A DNA stretch of 64,000 nucleotides, taken from assembly GCF_014243395.1 (NCBI RefSeq), contig NZ_JACLCP010000001.1, positions 372,001-436,000 of the forward strand. The letters are read 5' to 3'. The notes under the pieces were generated by a model, which searched no databases, was not told where the DNA came from, and saw only the letters and a list, made by a program, of their open reading frames with translations. Positions 19,034 through 26,591 of this stretch are shown in pieces. Origin of the DNA: Winogradskyella flava. GTDB lineage: Bacteria; Bacteroidota; Bacteroidia; Flavobacteriales; Flavobacteriaceae. Numbering within the stretch: position 1 is the first letter of the stretch; every line of letters begins with the position of its first letter. The position numbers and the translations under genes are program-made.

Positions 19034-19912
19034 ATGAAACCAATTGTAACATTAATTGTTTTAGCTGTATTGGTAACAGCTTGCAATTCAAAACAAAAAG
19101 AAACAAAAGAAGAAAAACAATCAGAAATAATGGAAACCAAAAAAGAATTATCAAATAAAGAAAAAGCAACAGCCTTATTAGAGAGTTTAGAAACCGGAGA
19201 TCAAACACCTATCTCTTATATTAACCCAAATAAATATATACAACATAATCTATCCGTTGGTGATGGTTTAGCTGGCTTTGGTGAGGTAATGAAAAATGCA
19301 CCAGAAGATGGCTTTAAGGCTAAAGTCGTTCGTTCTTTTGAAGATGGCGATTATACATTTTCACATACAATTTATGATTTCTTTGGGCCAAAAGTAGGAT
19401 TTGACATTTTTAGATTTGAAGATGGCAAAATCGTTGAGCATTGGGATAATTTGGCTGAACTTACACAAGTAAACCCCAGCGGTCATACACAAACAGATGG
19501 AGCTGAAGAACTAAAAGATTTAGACAAAACAAAATCTAACAAAGCTCTGGTTGACGATTTCTTAAATACTGTTCTAGTCAATGGTGGATTTGACAAAATG
19601 GCAAACTACTTTGATGGCGATAATTATATACAACATAATTCAATGATTGGAGATGGTTTGTCAGGATTAGGCAAAGCTCTTGAAGAAATGGCTAAAAATG
19701 GCGTTACCATGGTTTACAATAAGGTCCATAAAGTACTTGGAGAAGGTAACTTTGTGCTTGCTGTAAGCGAAGGAAAATTTGCTGGAAAACATACATCATT
19801 CTATGACTTATTTAGAATTGAGAATGGTAAAATTGCAGAACATTGGGATATTATTGAAGCTATTGCACCTGAAGATACTTGGAAAAACACTAATGGTAAA
19901 TTTGATTTCTAG
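19034..19912 (+). CDS. Lipoprotein with two SnoaL-like (NTF2-fold) domains
   Basis: 292 residues with a lipoprotein signal (LAVLVTACNSK, lipid on the Cys). Two tandem copies of an NTF2/SnoaL-type domain follow: the first contains YIQHNLSVGDGLAGFG and FRFEDGKIVEHWDN, the second YIQHNSMIGDGLSGLG and FRIENGKIAEHWDI. The repeated VEHWD-type motif is characteristic of predicted SnoaL-like polyketide-cyclase relatives. Single-domain versions are about 120-140 residues, so this is an internal duplication. A function in binding or converting a small molecule is likely, but the substrate is unknown. The next small lipoprotein gene begins 8 bases downstream. Confidence 0.85.
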   Translation: MKPIVTLIVLAVLVTACNSKQKETKEEKQSEIMETKKELSNKEKATALLESLETGDQTPISYINPNKYIQHNLSVGDGLAGFGEVMKNAPEDGFKAKVVRSFEDGDYTFSHTIYDFFGPKVGFDIFRFEDGKIVEHWDNLAELTQVNPSGHTQTDGAEELKDLDKTKSNKALVDDFLNTVLVNGGFDKMANYFDGDNYIQHNSMIGDGLSGLGKALEEMAKNGVTMVYNKVHKVLGEGNFVLAVSEGKFAGKHTSFYDLFRIENGKIAEHWDIIEAIAPEDTWKNTNGKFDF

Positions 19913-19919
19913 GTTTATT

Positions 19920-20285
19920 ATGAAGAAGTCAATTTTAATCCTAATAGGAATCGTAATAATGAGTTGTAATGAAAATTCAGAAACTATAGAACCTAACGTA
20001 ATTGAAGTTACGACCTTTAAATATAAAGCTTCAGTTAATGCTAAGGACTTCTGGAAAGAAGATGCAAAAATTCAAGAGATTTATACCAGTAAACAACCTG
20101 GTTACATCACTCGTGAGAGTGGTTATTCTATAGAAAGTAATGAAGTTGTTATTGTTGTAAGATGGGAAACAATGGGAGATGCTGAAGCCTCAATGAAAAA
20201 ATTTATGGGAGATACATCCGTTGCAAAGTTTGTGGAAATGATTGATGGCCCCACAATGAAAATGAATCGCTATGATATAAAGTAA
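19920..20285 (+). CDS. Small lipoprotein with antibiotic-biosynthesis-monooxygenase-like fold
   Basis: 121 residues from the ATG at 19920 (MKKSILILIGIVIMSCNENS, lipobox ending in Cys); the longer reading frame upstream is an out-of-register reading of the preceding gene. The mature part resembles ABM-type ferredoxin-like dimers (VTTFKYKASVNAKDFWKED, GYITRESGYS, VVRWETMGDAEASMKKFM). Such proteins include monooxygenases and heme-degrading enzymes, but no specific activity can be assigned. Its 8-base spacing from the SnoaL-like gene indicates one operon; a strong terminator follows. Confidence 0.75.
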   Translation: MKKSILILIGIVIMSCNENSETIEPNVIEVTTFKYKASVNAKDFWKEDAKIQEIYTSKQPGYITRESGYSIESNEVVIVVRWETMGDAEASMKKFMGDTSVAKFVEMIDGPTMKMNRYDIK

Positions 20286-20313
20286 AATGTATTAAAAAAA
20301 CCGAGCAAAATAT

Positions 20314-20345
20314 AAAGCGATTTGGGTGTCCAAATCGCTTTTTTC
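20314..20345 (+). terminator. Rho-independent terminator after the lipoprotein pair
   Basis: A 12-base stem with a GTGT loop (left arm AAAGCGATTTGG, right arm CCAAATCGCTTT) followed by a T-run. It separates the SnoaL/ABM pair from the two-component operon. Confidence 0.9.
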
Positions 20346-20370
20346 TTTGTTAATGAAATTTCTAACTGAG

Positions 20371-20430
20371 TTAACGCTAGGTTAACCCTCACGATTTTCT
20401 TTTTTGTCTAAATTCTTCATTCTAGATTTG
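20371..20430 (+). promoter_or_regulatory. Promoter/operator A of the two-component operon
   Basis: TTAAC half-sites at 20371 and 20382 are exactly 11 bases apart (TTAACGCTAGGTTAAC), the spacing typical of OmpR/PhoB-type response regulators. After a 36-base gap comes TAGATTTG (20423-20430), a match to TAnnTTTG. The same arrangement with the same 36-base gap occurs at 22801-22866. The position just upstream of the -33 region suggests activation by the regulator encoded at 22102, which is inference. Confidence 0.65.
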
Positions 20431-20437
20431 TACCATC

Positions 20438-20497
20438 AATCAACATGTGCTGAACTGTCACACTGAGCTTGTCGAAGTGTTGTTTCAGTATCTAAAA
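20438..20497. repeat. Leader repeat copy A (nested palindromic element)
   Basis: The first 42 bases are identical to 22873-22914 and the last 16 (GTTTCAGTATCTAAAA) to 22917-22932, with only two bases differing between. Outer arms CTGAAC/GTTTCAG and inner arms ACACT/AGTGT can form a nested hairpin around a TGAGCTTGTCGAAG core. It also holds a tiny ATG-TGC-TGA reading frame at 20445. It lies in the 5' leader of the 28-codon ORF. Confidence 0.75.
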
Positions 20498-20506
20498 TCA
20501 TTAATC

Positions 20507-20593
20507 ATGAGAACTTTAAACAACAATCAAATCAGTGAAAGAGATCAAAGAACTAAAGCGTACAACTGGAATAAAAAGAGACGTTTTAGATAA
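20507..20593 (+). CDS. 28-residue basic small ORF upstream of histidine kinase
   Basis: ATG at 20507 to TAA at 20591: a 28-residue peptide beginning MRTLNNNQIS and ending WNKKRRFR, rich in Arg/Lys/Asn and without a membrane segment. It is too short for usual gene callers. Support for translation: its start codon lies in the same register as the start of the gene at 22942 within the duplicated promoter-leader module (84 and 83 bases after the promoter box). No family recognised. A large hairpin follows and then the kinase gene, so it may be a leader peptide or a small regulatory protein. Function unknown. Confidence 0.5.
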   Translation: MRTLNNNQISERDQRTKAYNWNKKRRFR

Positions 20594-20607
20594 TGATTTC
20601 AAATTTA

Positions 20608-20673
20608 AAAACAGAGTTTACAGTATCATCAATCAAAAAAATCAATCAACCATAAAACTGTAAACTCTGTTTT
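20608..20673 (+). terminator. Perfect 17-bp inverted repeat between small ORF and kinase
   Basis: AAAACAGAGTTTACAGT (20608-20624) is exactly complementary to 20657-20673, with a 32-base A-rich loop containing repeated ATCAATCA. The right arm ends in TTTT. It can act as a partial terminator or attenuator ahead of the kinase gene, whose start is 21 bases downstream. Being AT-rich with a long loop, it is not a classic strong terminator. Confidence 0.7.
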
Positions 20674-20694
20674 ATGTTTAACTTACGGTATCGT

Positions 20695-22089
20695 ATGAAA
20701 AGAAAAATCAACCTTTTAATAATTGCTTCAATCCTTGGCTTAATTGCGCTTTCCATTATTCAAGGTTATTTGGTAAATAACACTTATAAACTGAAAAAAA
20801 AAGCTTTTATAACTGAAACCAGACGTTCAATTTCTCAAATAGATGACTTTTCACCAGCACTTGATTCTCTATCAGATTTCTGGCAAGAAAACTTTCTTAA
20901 CACACTAGTAGATTATAAATATGGTCTTGCTAAAAAAGCTGATGTTTTCAATAGGTTAGAACTTGTCATTGATTCCATTAATGACACCTATAGAGAGGAA
21001 TATCAAAAGGAGCTTGTAAAAAACAATATCCCTTATGGTATTAAATTTCATAAAAAAGTAACGGCTATTGTTTTATTAGACTCCATAAAAAATGATACTA
21101 TTTTTGATATTGATAAAACACCTAAACGACTTTATTTAGGAGATTCTATTAGTCAAGAAAATGCACATCGTGTAAGTACCACAACATGGCAAACTGACCA
21201 CACCTCTAGTAGAATTGTAAATGGCGAAAATCAAGAGATTCTGTTTTACCTATTATTTATAACTAAAGATGAGATGGATATTGATGGTTGGAAAAAAATT
21301 GTCTTCAAACAAATGCTGGGCCTATTACTATTGTCCTTTATTATATTTTCCATAGTTATCGGATTATTATATTATTCTATTAAAAGTCTAATTTCACAAA
21401 AGAAAATTGCAGATATCAAAACTGACTTTGTCAATAACATTACCCATGAGCTTAAAACACCTCTAGCTACATTGACTTTAGCTACCAAAATGCTGCAGAA
21501 AGATGAGATAAAACAGCAGCCTCAATTAGTTGACAATACGGTCAATACTATCGAGCGACAAAACAAAAGATTACAAAAGCTTATCGACCAAGTATTAAGT
21601 AATAGTTTAGGTTACAAGGAGATTCAATTGAATAGAGAATCTGTAAATATTGAAGCGTATTTGAATACAGTTCTAGATGATTTTCAATTATCCATAACCT
21701 CTAATGATATTACCTTAAATCGAAAATTCTATATATCAAAAAAAACCATAAATATTGACAAATTTTACACCACGACGGCTTTATTAAATATTCTTGAAAA
21801 TGCTGTAAAATATGCTGGAGAAAGCATTGTAGTAGACTGCACAGTTGAAAGCAATTCTGAATTAAAAATAGCTATAAAAGATAATGGTATTGGTATTTTT
21901 GATAAAGACAAAAAACATGTATTTGATAAGTTCTTTAGAGCAGGGAACAAAGAAATCCATAATGTGAAAGGACTTGGACTTGGCTTATATTATACCAACC
22001 AAATTATAAAAGCACATAACGGTAATATTGCTGTTGAAAGCAAAGAAGGAAAAGGAACAACTTTCATTTTAACCATTCCATTTAACTAA
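20695..22089 (+). CDS. Sensor histidine kinase
   Basis: 464 residues from MKRKINLLIIASILG (a start 7 codons earlier at 20674 directly abuts the hairpin). Two membrane helices, near residues 4-24 and 208-232, bracket a ~180-residue periplasmic sensor with no recognised fold. The HisKA motif has its phospho-acceptor at His251 (ITHELKTPLA), followed by an HATPase_c domain with the N box (LLNILENAVKYA), G1 (DNGIGI) and G2 (VKGLGLGLYY) motifs. It pairs with the regulator 12 bases downstream. The signal sensed is unknown; control of the adjacent exported protein gene at 22942 is inferred from the shared promoter layout. Confidence 0.95.
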   Translation: MKRKINLLIIASILGLIALSIIQGYLVNNTYKLKKKAFITETRRSISQIDDFSPALDSLSDFWQENFLNTLVDYKYGLAKKADVFNRLELVIDSINDTYREEYQKELVKNNIPYGIKFHKKVTAIVLLDSIKNDTIFDIDKTPKRLYLGDSISQENAHRVSTTTWQTDHTSSRIVNGENQEILFYLLFITKDEMDIDGWKKIVFKQMLGLLLLSFIIFSIVIGLLYYSIKSLISQKKIADIKTDFVNNITHELKTPLATLTLATKMLQKDEIKQQPQLVDNTVNTIERQNKRLQKLIDQVLSNSLGYKEIQLNRESVNIEAYLNTVLDDFQLSITSNDITLNRKFYISKKTINIDKFYTTTALLNILENAVKYAGESIVVDCTVESNSELKIAIKDNGIGIFDKDKKHVFDKFFRAGNKEIHNVKGLGLGLYYTNQIIKAHNGNIAVESKEGKGTTFILTIPFN

Positions 22090-22101
22090 AAGTCTTGTAC
22101 T

Positions 22102-22788
22102 ATGAAGCGTATTTTATTAGCAGAAGATGACTTAGATTTTGGCAACATTCTAAAGCAATATTTAGAAATCTCTAGCTATACCATTACTTGGGCCAAGGAC
22201 GGAAAAGAGGCTTTGGAGTTATTCAAAAAAGACACATTCAATATCTGCGTCTTTGATGTAATGATGCCAAAAATGGACGGTTTTACACTAGCTGAAAAAG
22301 TCATCGATTACAATCCGGAAATTCCTTTTATATTCTTAACGGCTCGTAAGCTAAAAGAAGATAAAATTAAAGGCCTAAAACTTGGTGCAGACGATTACAT
22401 TGTAAAACCCTTTGAAGCTGATGAACTTGTTTTAAGGCTAAATAATATACTAAAACGCACAGAAAAAGCGTCGGCACAACTACAGCAATCTGATACCATA
22501 AAAATTAGTAATTACAGTTTTGATACTAAACGATTAGAACTCACTTGTAATGATTATAAAAAGCAACTCACCCAAAAAGAAGGTGAGCTTATCCTCTTTT
22601 TGTTCAATCACAAAAACCAGCTTTTAAAACGTGAAGACATCCTAAAAGCCGTTTGGGAGAATGATGATTTCTTTTCAGGTAGAAGTATGGATGTATTTAT
22701 TAGTAGGCTTCGTAAGTATTTTAAATTAGACCCATCGATTTCTATTGAGAGTATAAGAAATGTTGGGTTGGAATTCAAAGTAAGTTAA
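22102..22788 (+). CDS. OmpR/PhoB-family response regulator
   Basis: 228 residues. The receiver domain shows acidic residues EDD near residue 9, the phospho-acceptor Asp52 (CVFDVMMPKMDGF), Thr in FLTARK and Lys in ADDYIVKPF. The C-terminal winged helix (LTQKEGELILFLFNHKNQLL...VFISRLRKYF) is of the OmpR/PhoB type, which typically binds direct repeats about 11 bases apart. Such repeats occur in front of its own operon (20371) and just after its stop codon in front of the next gene (22801), consistent with autoregulation plus one adjacent target. Confidence 0.96.
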   Translation: MKRILLAEDDLDFGNILKQYLEISSYTITWAKDGKEALELFKKDTFNICVFDVMMPKMDGFTLAEKVIDYNPEIPFIFLTARKLKEDKIKGLKLGADDYIVKPFEADELVLRLNNILKRTEKASAQLQQSDTIKISNYSFDTKRLELTCNDYKKQLTQKEGELILFLFNHKNQLLKREDILKAVWENDDFFSGRSMDVFISRLRKYFKLDPSISIESIRNVGLEFKVS

Positions 22789-22800
22789 CACAACATAAAC

Positions 22801-22866
22801 GCTTGGTTAATGCTAGGTTAACGCCTGGCATTTTCTTTTTTAGACGAGTTTCACCATCTACATTTG
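22801..22866 (+). promoter_or_regulatory. Promoter/operator B of the two-component target gene
   Basis: Perfectly spaced tandem half-sites GCTTGGTTAAT and GCTAGGTTAAC (22801-22822, 11-base period) are followed after 36 bases by TACATTTG (22859-22866), a TAnnTTTG match. Order, spacing and the GCTAGGTTAAC half-site are the same as at 20371-20430. Confidence 0.65.
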
Positions 22867-22872
22867 TATCAT

Positions 22873-22932
22873 AATCAACATGTGCTGAACTGTCACACTG
22901 AGCTTGTCGAAGTGGAGTTTCAGTATCTAAAA
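22873..22932. repeat. Leader repeat copy B (nested palindromic element)
   Basis: Second copy of the leader element described at 20438, with 58 of 60 bases identical. It again lies between a TAnnTTTG box and a start codon (22942), with the ATG in the same register. The TGAGCTTGTCGAAG core links it to the dispersed repeat family. Confidence 0.75.
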
Positions 22933-22941
22933 CAAATAATC

Positions 22942-23580
22942 ATGAATTTCAAAAAATCAAAAAACGTAGAAGGAAGTATCAGAATCATTGATGTAAAAAG
23001 AACAGTTTGTTTAATGCTGGTCACAGCTTTATTTTCAACTTTTGGTCTCAATGCACAAACAACTCCAAAACCACCAACACCTCCTAATTCAAAAACATCG
23101 ACAAGTAAATCTTATGCGATTGAAATCGATACTGATGACGAAGAGCACAATAGCTCCGTTTCGATCTCAATTTCAGATGATAGTTATAAGTTTAAGGCCA
23201 GTTATCATAAATCTAAAAATAATGGCGTAAAGACTATATTACTTAATCAACTGGGCAAGAGTAATCTGAATGTAAATGGAAACACCTATTTATGGTCTAA
23301 TAATCAAAGTGGCAACGAAGTTTTTGAATGTAAATTAACCAATGGTAGATTACGAATGTATGTAGATACCGAAGTAGCATCCAAATCTTTTGTTGAAAAA
23401 ATAAATAAGCTTGGTAACAATTTAAAATATTATATCTCAGGTACGGATGCTAAAAAAGAAAGCGAAAAAGCTGCTGCAAAAGCAAAACGAGAATTAGAGC
23501 GTGCAGAACGTGAACTGGAGAGAGCCAAACGTGAAGCTGAGCGCACGGCAAGAGAAGCTAAACGTACTGAGAAAAATTAA
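22942..23580 (+). CDS. Exported protein with Ala/Glu/Arg coiled-coil tail, putative target of the two-component system
   Basis: 212 residues from ATG 22942; the longer frame upstream runs through the promoter and repeat. About 20 polar residues precede a hydrophobic segment (TVCLMLVTALFSTFGLNAQ) that looks like a signal peptide with an extended N-region. A Pro/Thr/Ser-rich linker follows, then an ~100-residue beta-type region (SVSISISDDSYKFKASYH, KTILLNQLGKSNLNVNGN) and a charged heptad-like tail of repeated RELERA/REAER units (residues about 175-212). I do not recognise a family. Its promoter matches that of the kinase/regulator operon, so co-regulation is likely. A terminator follows. Confidence 0.8.
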   Translation: MNFKKSKNVEGSIRIIDVKRTVCLMLVTALFSTFGLNAQTTPKPPTPPNSKTSTSKSYAIEIDTDDEEHNSSVSISISDDSYKFKASYHKSKNNGVKTILLNQLGKSNLNVNGNTYLWSNNQSGNEVFECKLTNGRLRMYVDTEVASKSFVEKINKLGNNLKYYISGTDAKKESEKAAAKAKRELERAERELERAKREAERTAREAKRTEKN

Positions 23581-23603
23581 AGTACTAATTCATCAATCAA
23601 GAC

Positions 23604-23638
23604 AAAGCTCTTAACGATATTGGTTGAGAGCTTTTTTA
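23604..23638 (+). terminator. Terminator after the coiled-coil exported protein
   Basis: Stem of about 12 pairs (AAAGCTCTTAAC with GGTTGAGAGCTTT, one wobble), short loop and T-run. It lies just past the end of the convergent GLPGLI gene and may also serve it. Confidence 0.8.
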
Positions 23639-23641
23639 TTT

Positions 23642-24361
23642 TCAATTTTTACCAAATGGATTACCCGCTAATTCCCTGAACTCTTCTGCCGTTATTAGAT
23701 CCCCTTCTGTAGGTTCTATTATGTCATCTGCTTCTTCGCTATCAAAATCAATTTCTGTCACTTTCCAAATATATATTTTATCTTCAATTTCCATTACTAA
23801 ACCGGGTAAACCAGAATAACCAGCTGGTCCATGTTTAACTGGGATTTTTGAATTGTACCATACCTTTAACTTCGTATCGCTCTTACTTTTATCTAAAGTG
23901 GCTAGGTAGCATAAATAGCCATCTATTTCCTTAGTTTCATTTGTAAATGTCCATTCCAAAGGTTCTCTTAATATTCTTTTGGTAGTACCCAATATCGAAT
24001 TTTGAGAAATAGAATAATTACGGCTCCAATCATTATAAAAAGTTGAATTACCTCCAGCCATGAAGTAAAGAAAATTCACCGCTCCATGTTTAAATAAGAA
24101 ATCATTATTTAATCGACTTTCGGCATCAGGATCAACACTATATCTAGATATACTATCATTGAATATTAAATGTCCATCTATAGGCTCAGACTCATGTAAC
24201 ATTAACAAGACATCATTTTGAATATCAGTATTTTTGGGATCCTCAAAAGGTTGCTCCAGGCTATCTATATTTAATGTAACTCGATATGTAATTTTTCCTT
24301 TTGTTTGCGAACTTAGAGTCATTAAACTCAATACAAAGACTATTAAACACGTTTTTTTCAT
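23642..24361 (-). CDS. GLPGLI-family exported protein
   Basis: 239 residues with a signal peptide (MKKTCLIVFVLSLMTLSS). The central motif GYSGLPGLVMEIED is the signature that names the Bacteroidota GLPGLI family (TIGR01200). The preceding stretch (EIDGYLCYLATLDKS...KVWYNSKIPVKHGP) is also typical. Members are periplasmic or outer-membrane associated and often sit beside TonB receptors; here no receptor is adjacent. Biochemical role is unknown. It is convergent with the two-component target gene. Confidence 0.88.
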   Translation of the reverse strand: MKKTCLIVFVLSLMTLSSQTKGKITYRVTLNIDSLEQPFEDPKNTDIQNDVLLMLHESEPIDGHLIFNDSISRYSVDPDAESRLNNDFLFKHGAVNFLYFMAGGNSTFYNDWSRNYSISQNSILGTTKRILREPLEWTFTNETKEIDGYLCYLATLDKSKSDTKLKVWYNSKIPVKHGPAGYSGLPGLVMEIEDKIYIWKVTEIDFDSEEADDIIEPTEGDLITAEEFRELAGNPFGKN

Positions 24362-24466
24362 GCTTGAATTTAAGAAATTTCATCTTAAAAATCTAACTAT
24401 CAAATTTGTATAAGTAGTTTAGCTATTCATTTTGTAACTTCGCACTAACTAAATTAATTCATATTA

Positions 24467-25585
24467 ATGGGCTTACTCATTTTTTACGCAGTCATATCTA
24501 TTTTCTTTTCATTTTTATGTTCCATTCTTGAGGCCGTTTTACTAAGTATAACGCCTACTTTCATTAATGTAAAGAAGAAAGAAGGCAAGGCCTATGCAAC
24601 AGAATTAGAAGAGTTAAAAAAAGATGTCGATCGTCCGTTAATCGCCATACTTACACTCAACACCATCGCTCATACTGTAGGGGCTATTTTGGTTGGTGTA
24701 CAAGCTAAAGTCGCTTATGTAGAACTCTACGGAAGTGCCAAGCGCACTATACTTGGTTTTGAGTTCACAGAAGATCTAATGGTTGGCGTGGTTTCCACAA
24801 TTATGACCATTTTAATTTTAGTGGCCTCAGAAATCATCCCAAAAACCATTGGAGCTACCTTTTGGAAACAACTGGCAAATTTTACTTCCAAAGCATTAAA
24901 CGTATTAATATTTCCATTAAAATGGACAGGTATTCTATGGTTACTTCAACTCACTACAAAGTTGATTGGTGGTAAAGGTCATGGCAGTATTTTAAGTCGT
25001 GAGGGCTTTGTAGCCATGACAGAAATTGCACATGAAGAAGGCGTATTTGAAGAAAATGAAAGTAAAGTCATCAAAAACCTTTTAAATTTCAAAGAGGTAC
25101 AGGCCAAAGATATCATGACGCCACGTACCGTCATGAAAACCGAAAACGAAACCACAAACATAGAGACTTTCTTTGCAGCAAATCAAAATATTCGTTTTTC
25201 TCGTATTCCAGTTTATACTGAAGATACAGATAATATCACAGGCTTGGTACTAAAGGATGAAGTCTTTAAGGAAATGGCACTAGGTAATGGTTCTAAATTA
25301 TTATCGGACATCAAACGGAGTATTATTATTGTTAATCGCAGCATGCCAATTCCAACACTTTTTGAGCAATTGGTAGAAAGCCGAAATCATATGGCCTTAG
25401 TTGTCGATGAATACGGTTCGGTTAGTGGTATTGTTACTATGGAAGATGTTATTGAGACCCTGTTAGGCCTAGAAATTATGGATGAAAGTGATAACGTATC
25501 TGACTTACAACTGCTTGCCAGAAAAAGCTGGGAAACGAGAGCAAAGCGTTTGGGCTTAATAGAAAATGACAATCCAGAAAACTAA
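24467..25585 (+). CDS. CNNM (DUF21) membrane protein with CBS pair
   Basis: 372 residues. The first ~185 form the DUF21/CNNM membrane domain with about four hydrophobic segments (FYAVISIFFSFLCSILEAVL; TIMTILILVASEIIPKTIG). Residues about 205-340 hold two CBS domains (KDIMTPRTVMKT; HMALVVDEYGSVSGIVTMED), which bind adenine nucleotides in relatives. The C-terminal CorC/HlyC transporter-associated domain seen in longer hemolysin-like members is missing. The family is linked to Mg2+ or divalent-ion transport; specificity is not visible. Its stop overlaps the ogt start by one base (TAATG), opening a run of three coupled genes. Confidence 0.9.
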   Translation: MGLLIFYAVISIFFSFLCSILEAVLLSITPTFINVKKKEGKAYATELEELKKDVDRPLIAILTLNTIAHTVGAILVGVQAKVAYVELYGSAKRTILGFEFTEDLMVGVVSTIMTILILVASEIIPKTIGATFWKQLANFTSKALNVLIFPLKWTGILWLLQLTTKLIGGKGHGSILSREGFVAMTEIAHEEGVFEENESKVIKNLLNFKEVQAKDIMTPRTVMKTENETTNIETFFAANQNIRFSRIPVYTEDTDNITGLVLKDEVFKEMALGNGSKLLSDIKRSIIIVNRSMPIPTLFEQLVESRNHMALVVDEYGSVSGIVTMEDVIETLLGLEIMDESDNVSDLQLLARKSWETRAKRLGLIENDNPEN

Positions 25586-26058
25586 TGCAAACCTGCTGTA
25601 TTGAGACACCTCTTGGACACGCAAAGATTGTTGGAGATAGCGACGGCATTATGTCTGTTTCAATATTAAATACTCAAGAAGAACTTTCAGAAGTTATTCC
25701 AGAATCACTTTTGGAATGTGTGACTCAACTCAAAGACTACTTTAAAAATAAGCGTAAAACTTTCGATTTAAAATTAAATCCTGAAGGCACTATGTTTCAG
25801 AAAAAAGTCTGGGAACAACTGGAAACCATTCCTTACGGCAAATCAATCTCTTATTTAGACTTATCCAAGGAACTAGGCGATCCAAAGGCTATTAGAGCCG
25901 TTGCTGGTGCCAATGGTAAAAATCCAATTTGGATTATTGTGCCTTGCCACAGAGTTATAGGAACCGATGGTAGTCTAACAGGCTATGCTGGTGGATTACA
26001 CAGAAAGCAATGGTTACTTAATCATGAAAGTGAGCACAAACAACAAACGCTGTTTTAA
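25585..26058 (+). CDS. ogt: Methylated-DNA--protein-cysteine methyltransferase
   Basis: 157 residues. Removes O6-alkyl groups from guanine by transferring them to its own Cys. The acceptor is Cys121 in the invariant IIVPCHRVIG, preceded by the helix-turn-helix region FQKKVWEQLETIPYGKSISY and the RAVAGANGKNP segment containing the Asn hinge and Arg finger. It is a short Ogt/MGMT type without an Ada regulatory domain. It is coupled by TAATG overlaps at both ends with the CNNM gene and the DUF4442 gene. Confidence 0.96.
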   Translation: MQTCCIETPLGHAKIVGDSDGIMSVSILNTQEELSEVIPESLLECVTQLKDYFKNKRKTFDLKLNPEGTMFQKKVWEQLETIPYGKSISYLDLSKELGDPKAIRAVAGANGKNPIWIIVPCHRVIGTDGSLTGYAGGLHRKQWLLNHESEHKQQTLF

Positions 26059-26579
26059 TGTATAAGTCTGGTACTGAATTCCTTAAGCGCTTCTTTAAAG
26101 TTTCTACTATTTACAAGTATGGGTTTAACTGGTCTCCAATGTACAGAAGAACTACAGCCAAACTCATTGACGTAAGTGATGATTTGCATTATGTAAAGAT
26201 TAGATTACAACTCAACTGGAAGAATCGTAATTATGCGGGTTCTATTTTTGGAGGAAGCATGTTGGCGGCTACAGACCCTATCTATATGATTCAACTCATT
26301 CAGATTCTTGGTGATGATTATGTGGTTTGGGACAAAGCCGTGGAAGCGCGTTATAAGAAACCTGCAAAATCAACAATTTTTGGTGAGTTTATTTTTACAG
26401 AAGATGAAATAGAAGGAATAAAACAAAAAGTAGAAGCGCATCGTGAAACAGATATTGTAAAAACCATGAATCTAGTTGATGAAAAAAAGAATATAATTGC
26501 TACTTTTAATAAAACCCTTTACATCGCAGACAAGCTCTTCTACAAAGAAAAACTTAAAAAGCGTAAGACAAATAACTAA
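26058..26579 (+). CDS. DUF4442 hotdog-fold protein
   Basis: 173 residues. The sequence (YRRTTAKLIDVSDDLHYVKI, NRNYAGSIFGGSMLAATDPI, WDKAVEARYKKPAKSTIFGE) fits the DUF4442 family, distant relatives of hotdog acyl-CoA thioesterases. The IFGGSML segment corresponds to the thioesterase active-site helix, but the catalytic acid is not certain. No signal peptide, so probably cytosolic. It starts on the ogt stop (TAATG). A possible role in acyl thioester turnover is inferred from the fold only. Confidence 0.85.
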   Translation: MYKSGTEFLKRFFKVSTIYKYGFNWSPMYRRTTAKLIDVSDDLHYVKIRLQLNWKNRNYAGSIFGGSMLAATDPIYMIQLIQILGDDYVVWDKAVEARYKKPAKSTIFGEFIFTEDEIEGIKQKVEAHRETDIVKTMNLVDEKKNIIATFNKTLYIADKLFYKEKLKKRKTNN

Positions 26580-26591
26580 CATATCATCTTA

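Noticed and set aside
22864..22941. N-terminal extension of the exported coiled-coil protein
   Set aside because: The frame there translates the promoter and palindromic leader; the ATG at 22942 is in register with the other module copy.
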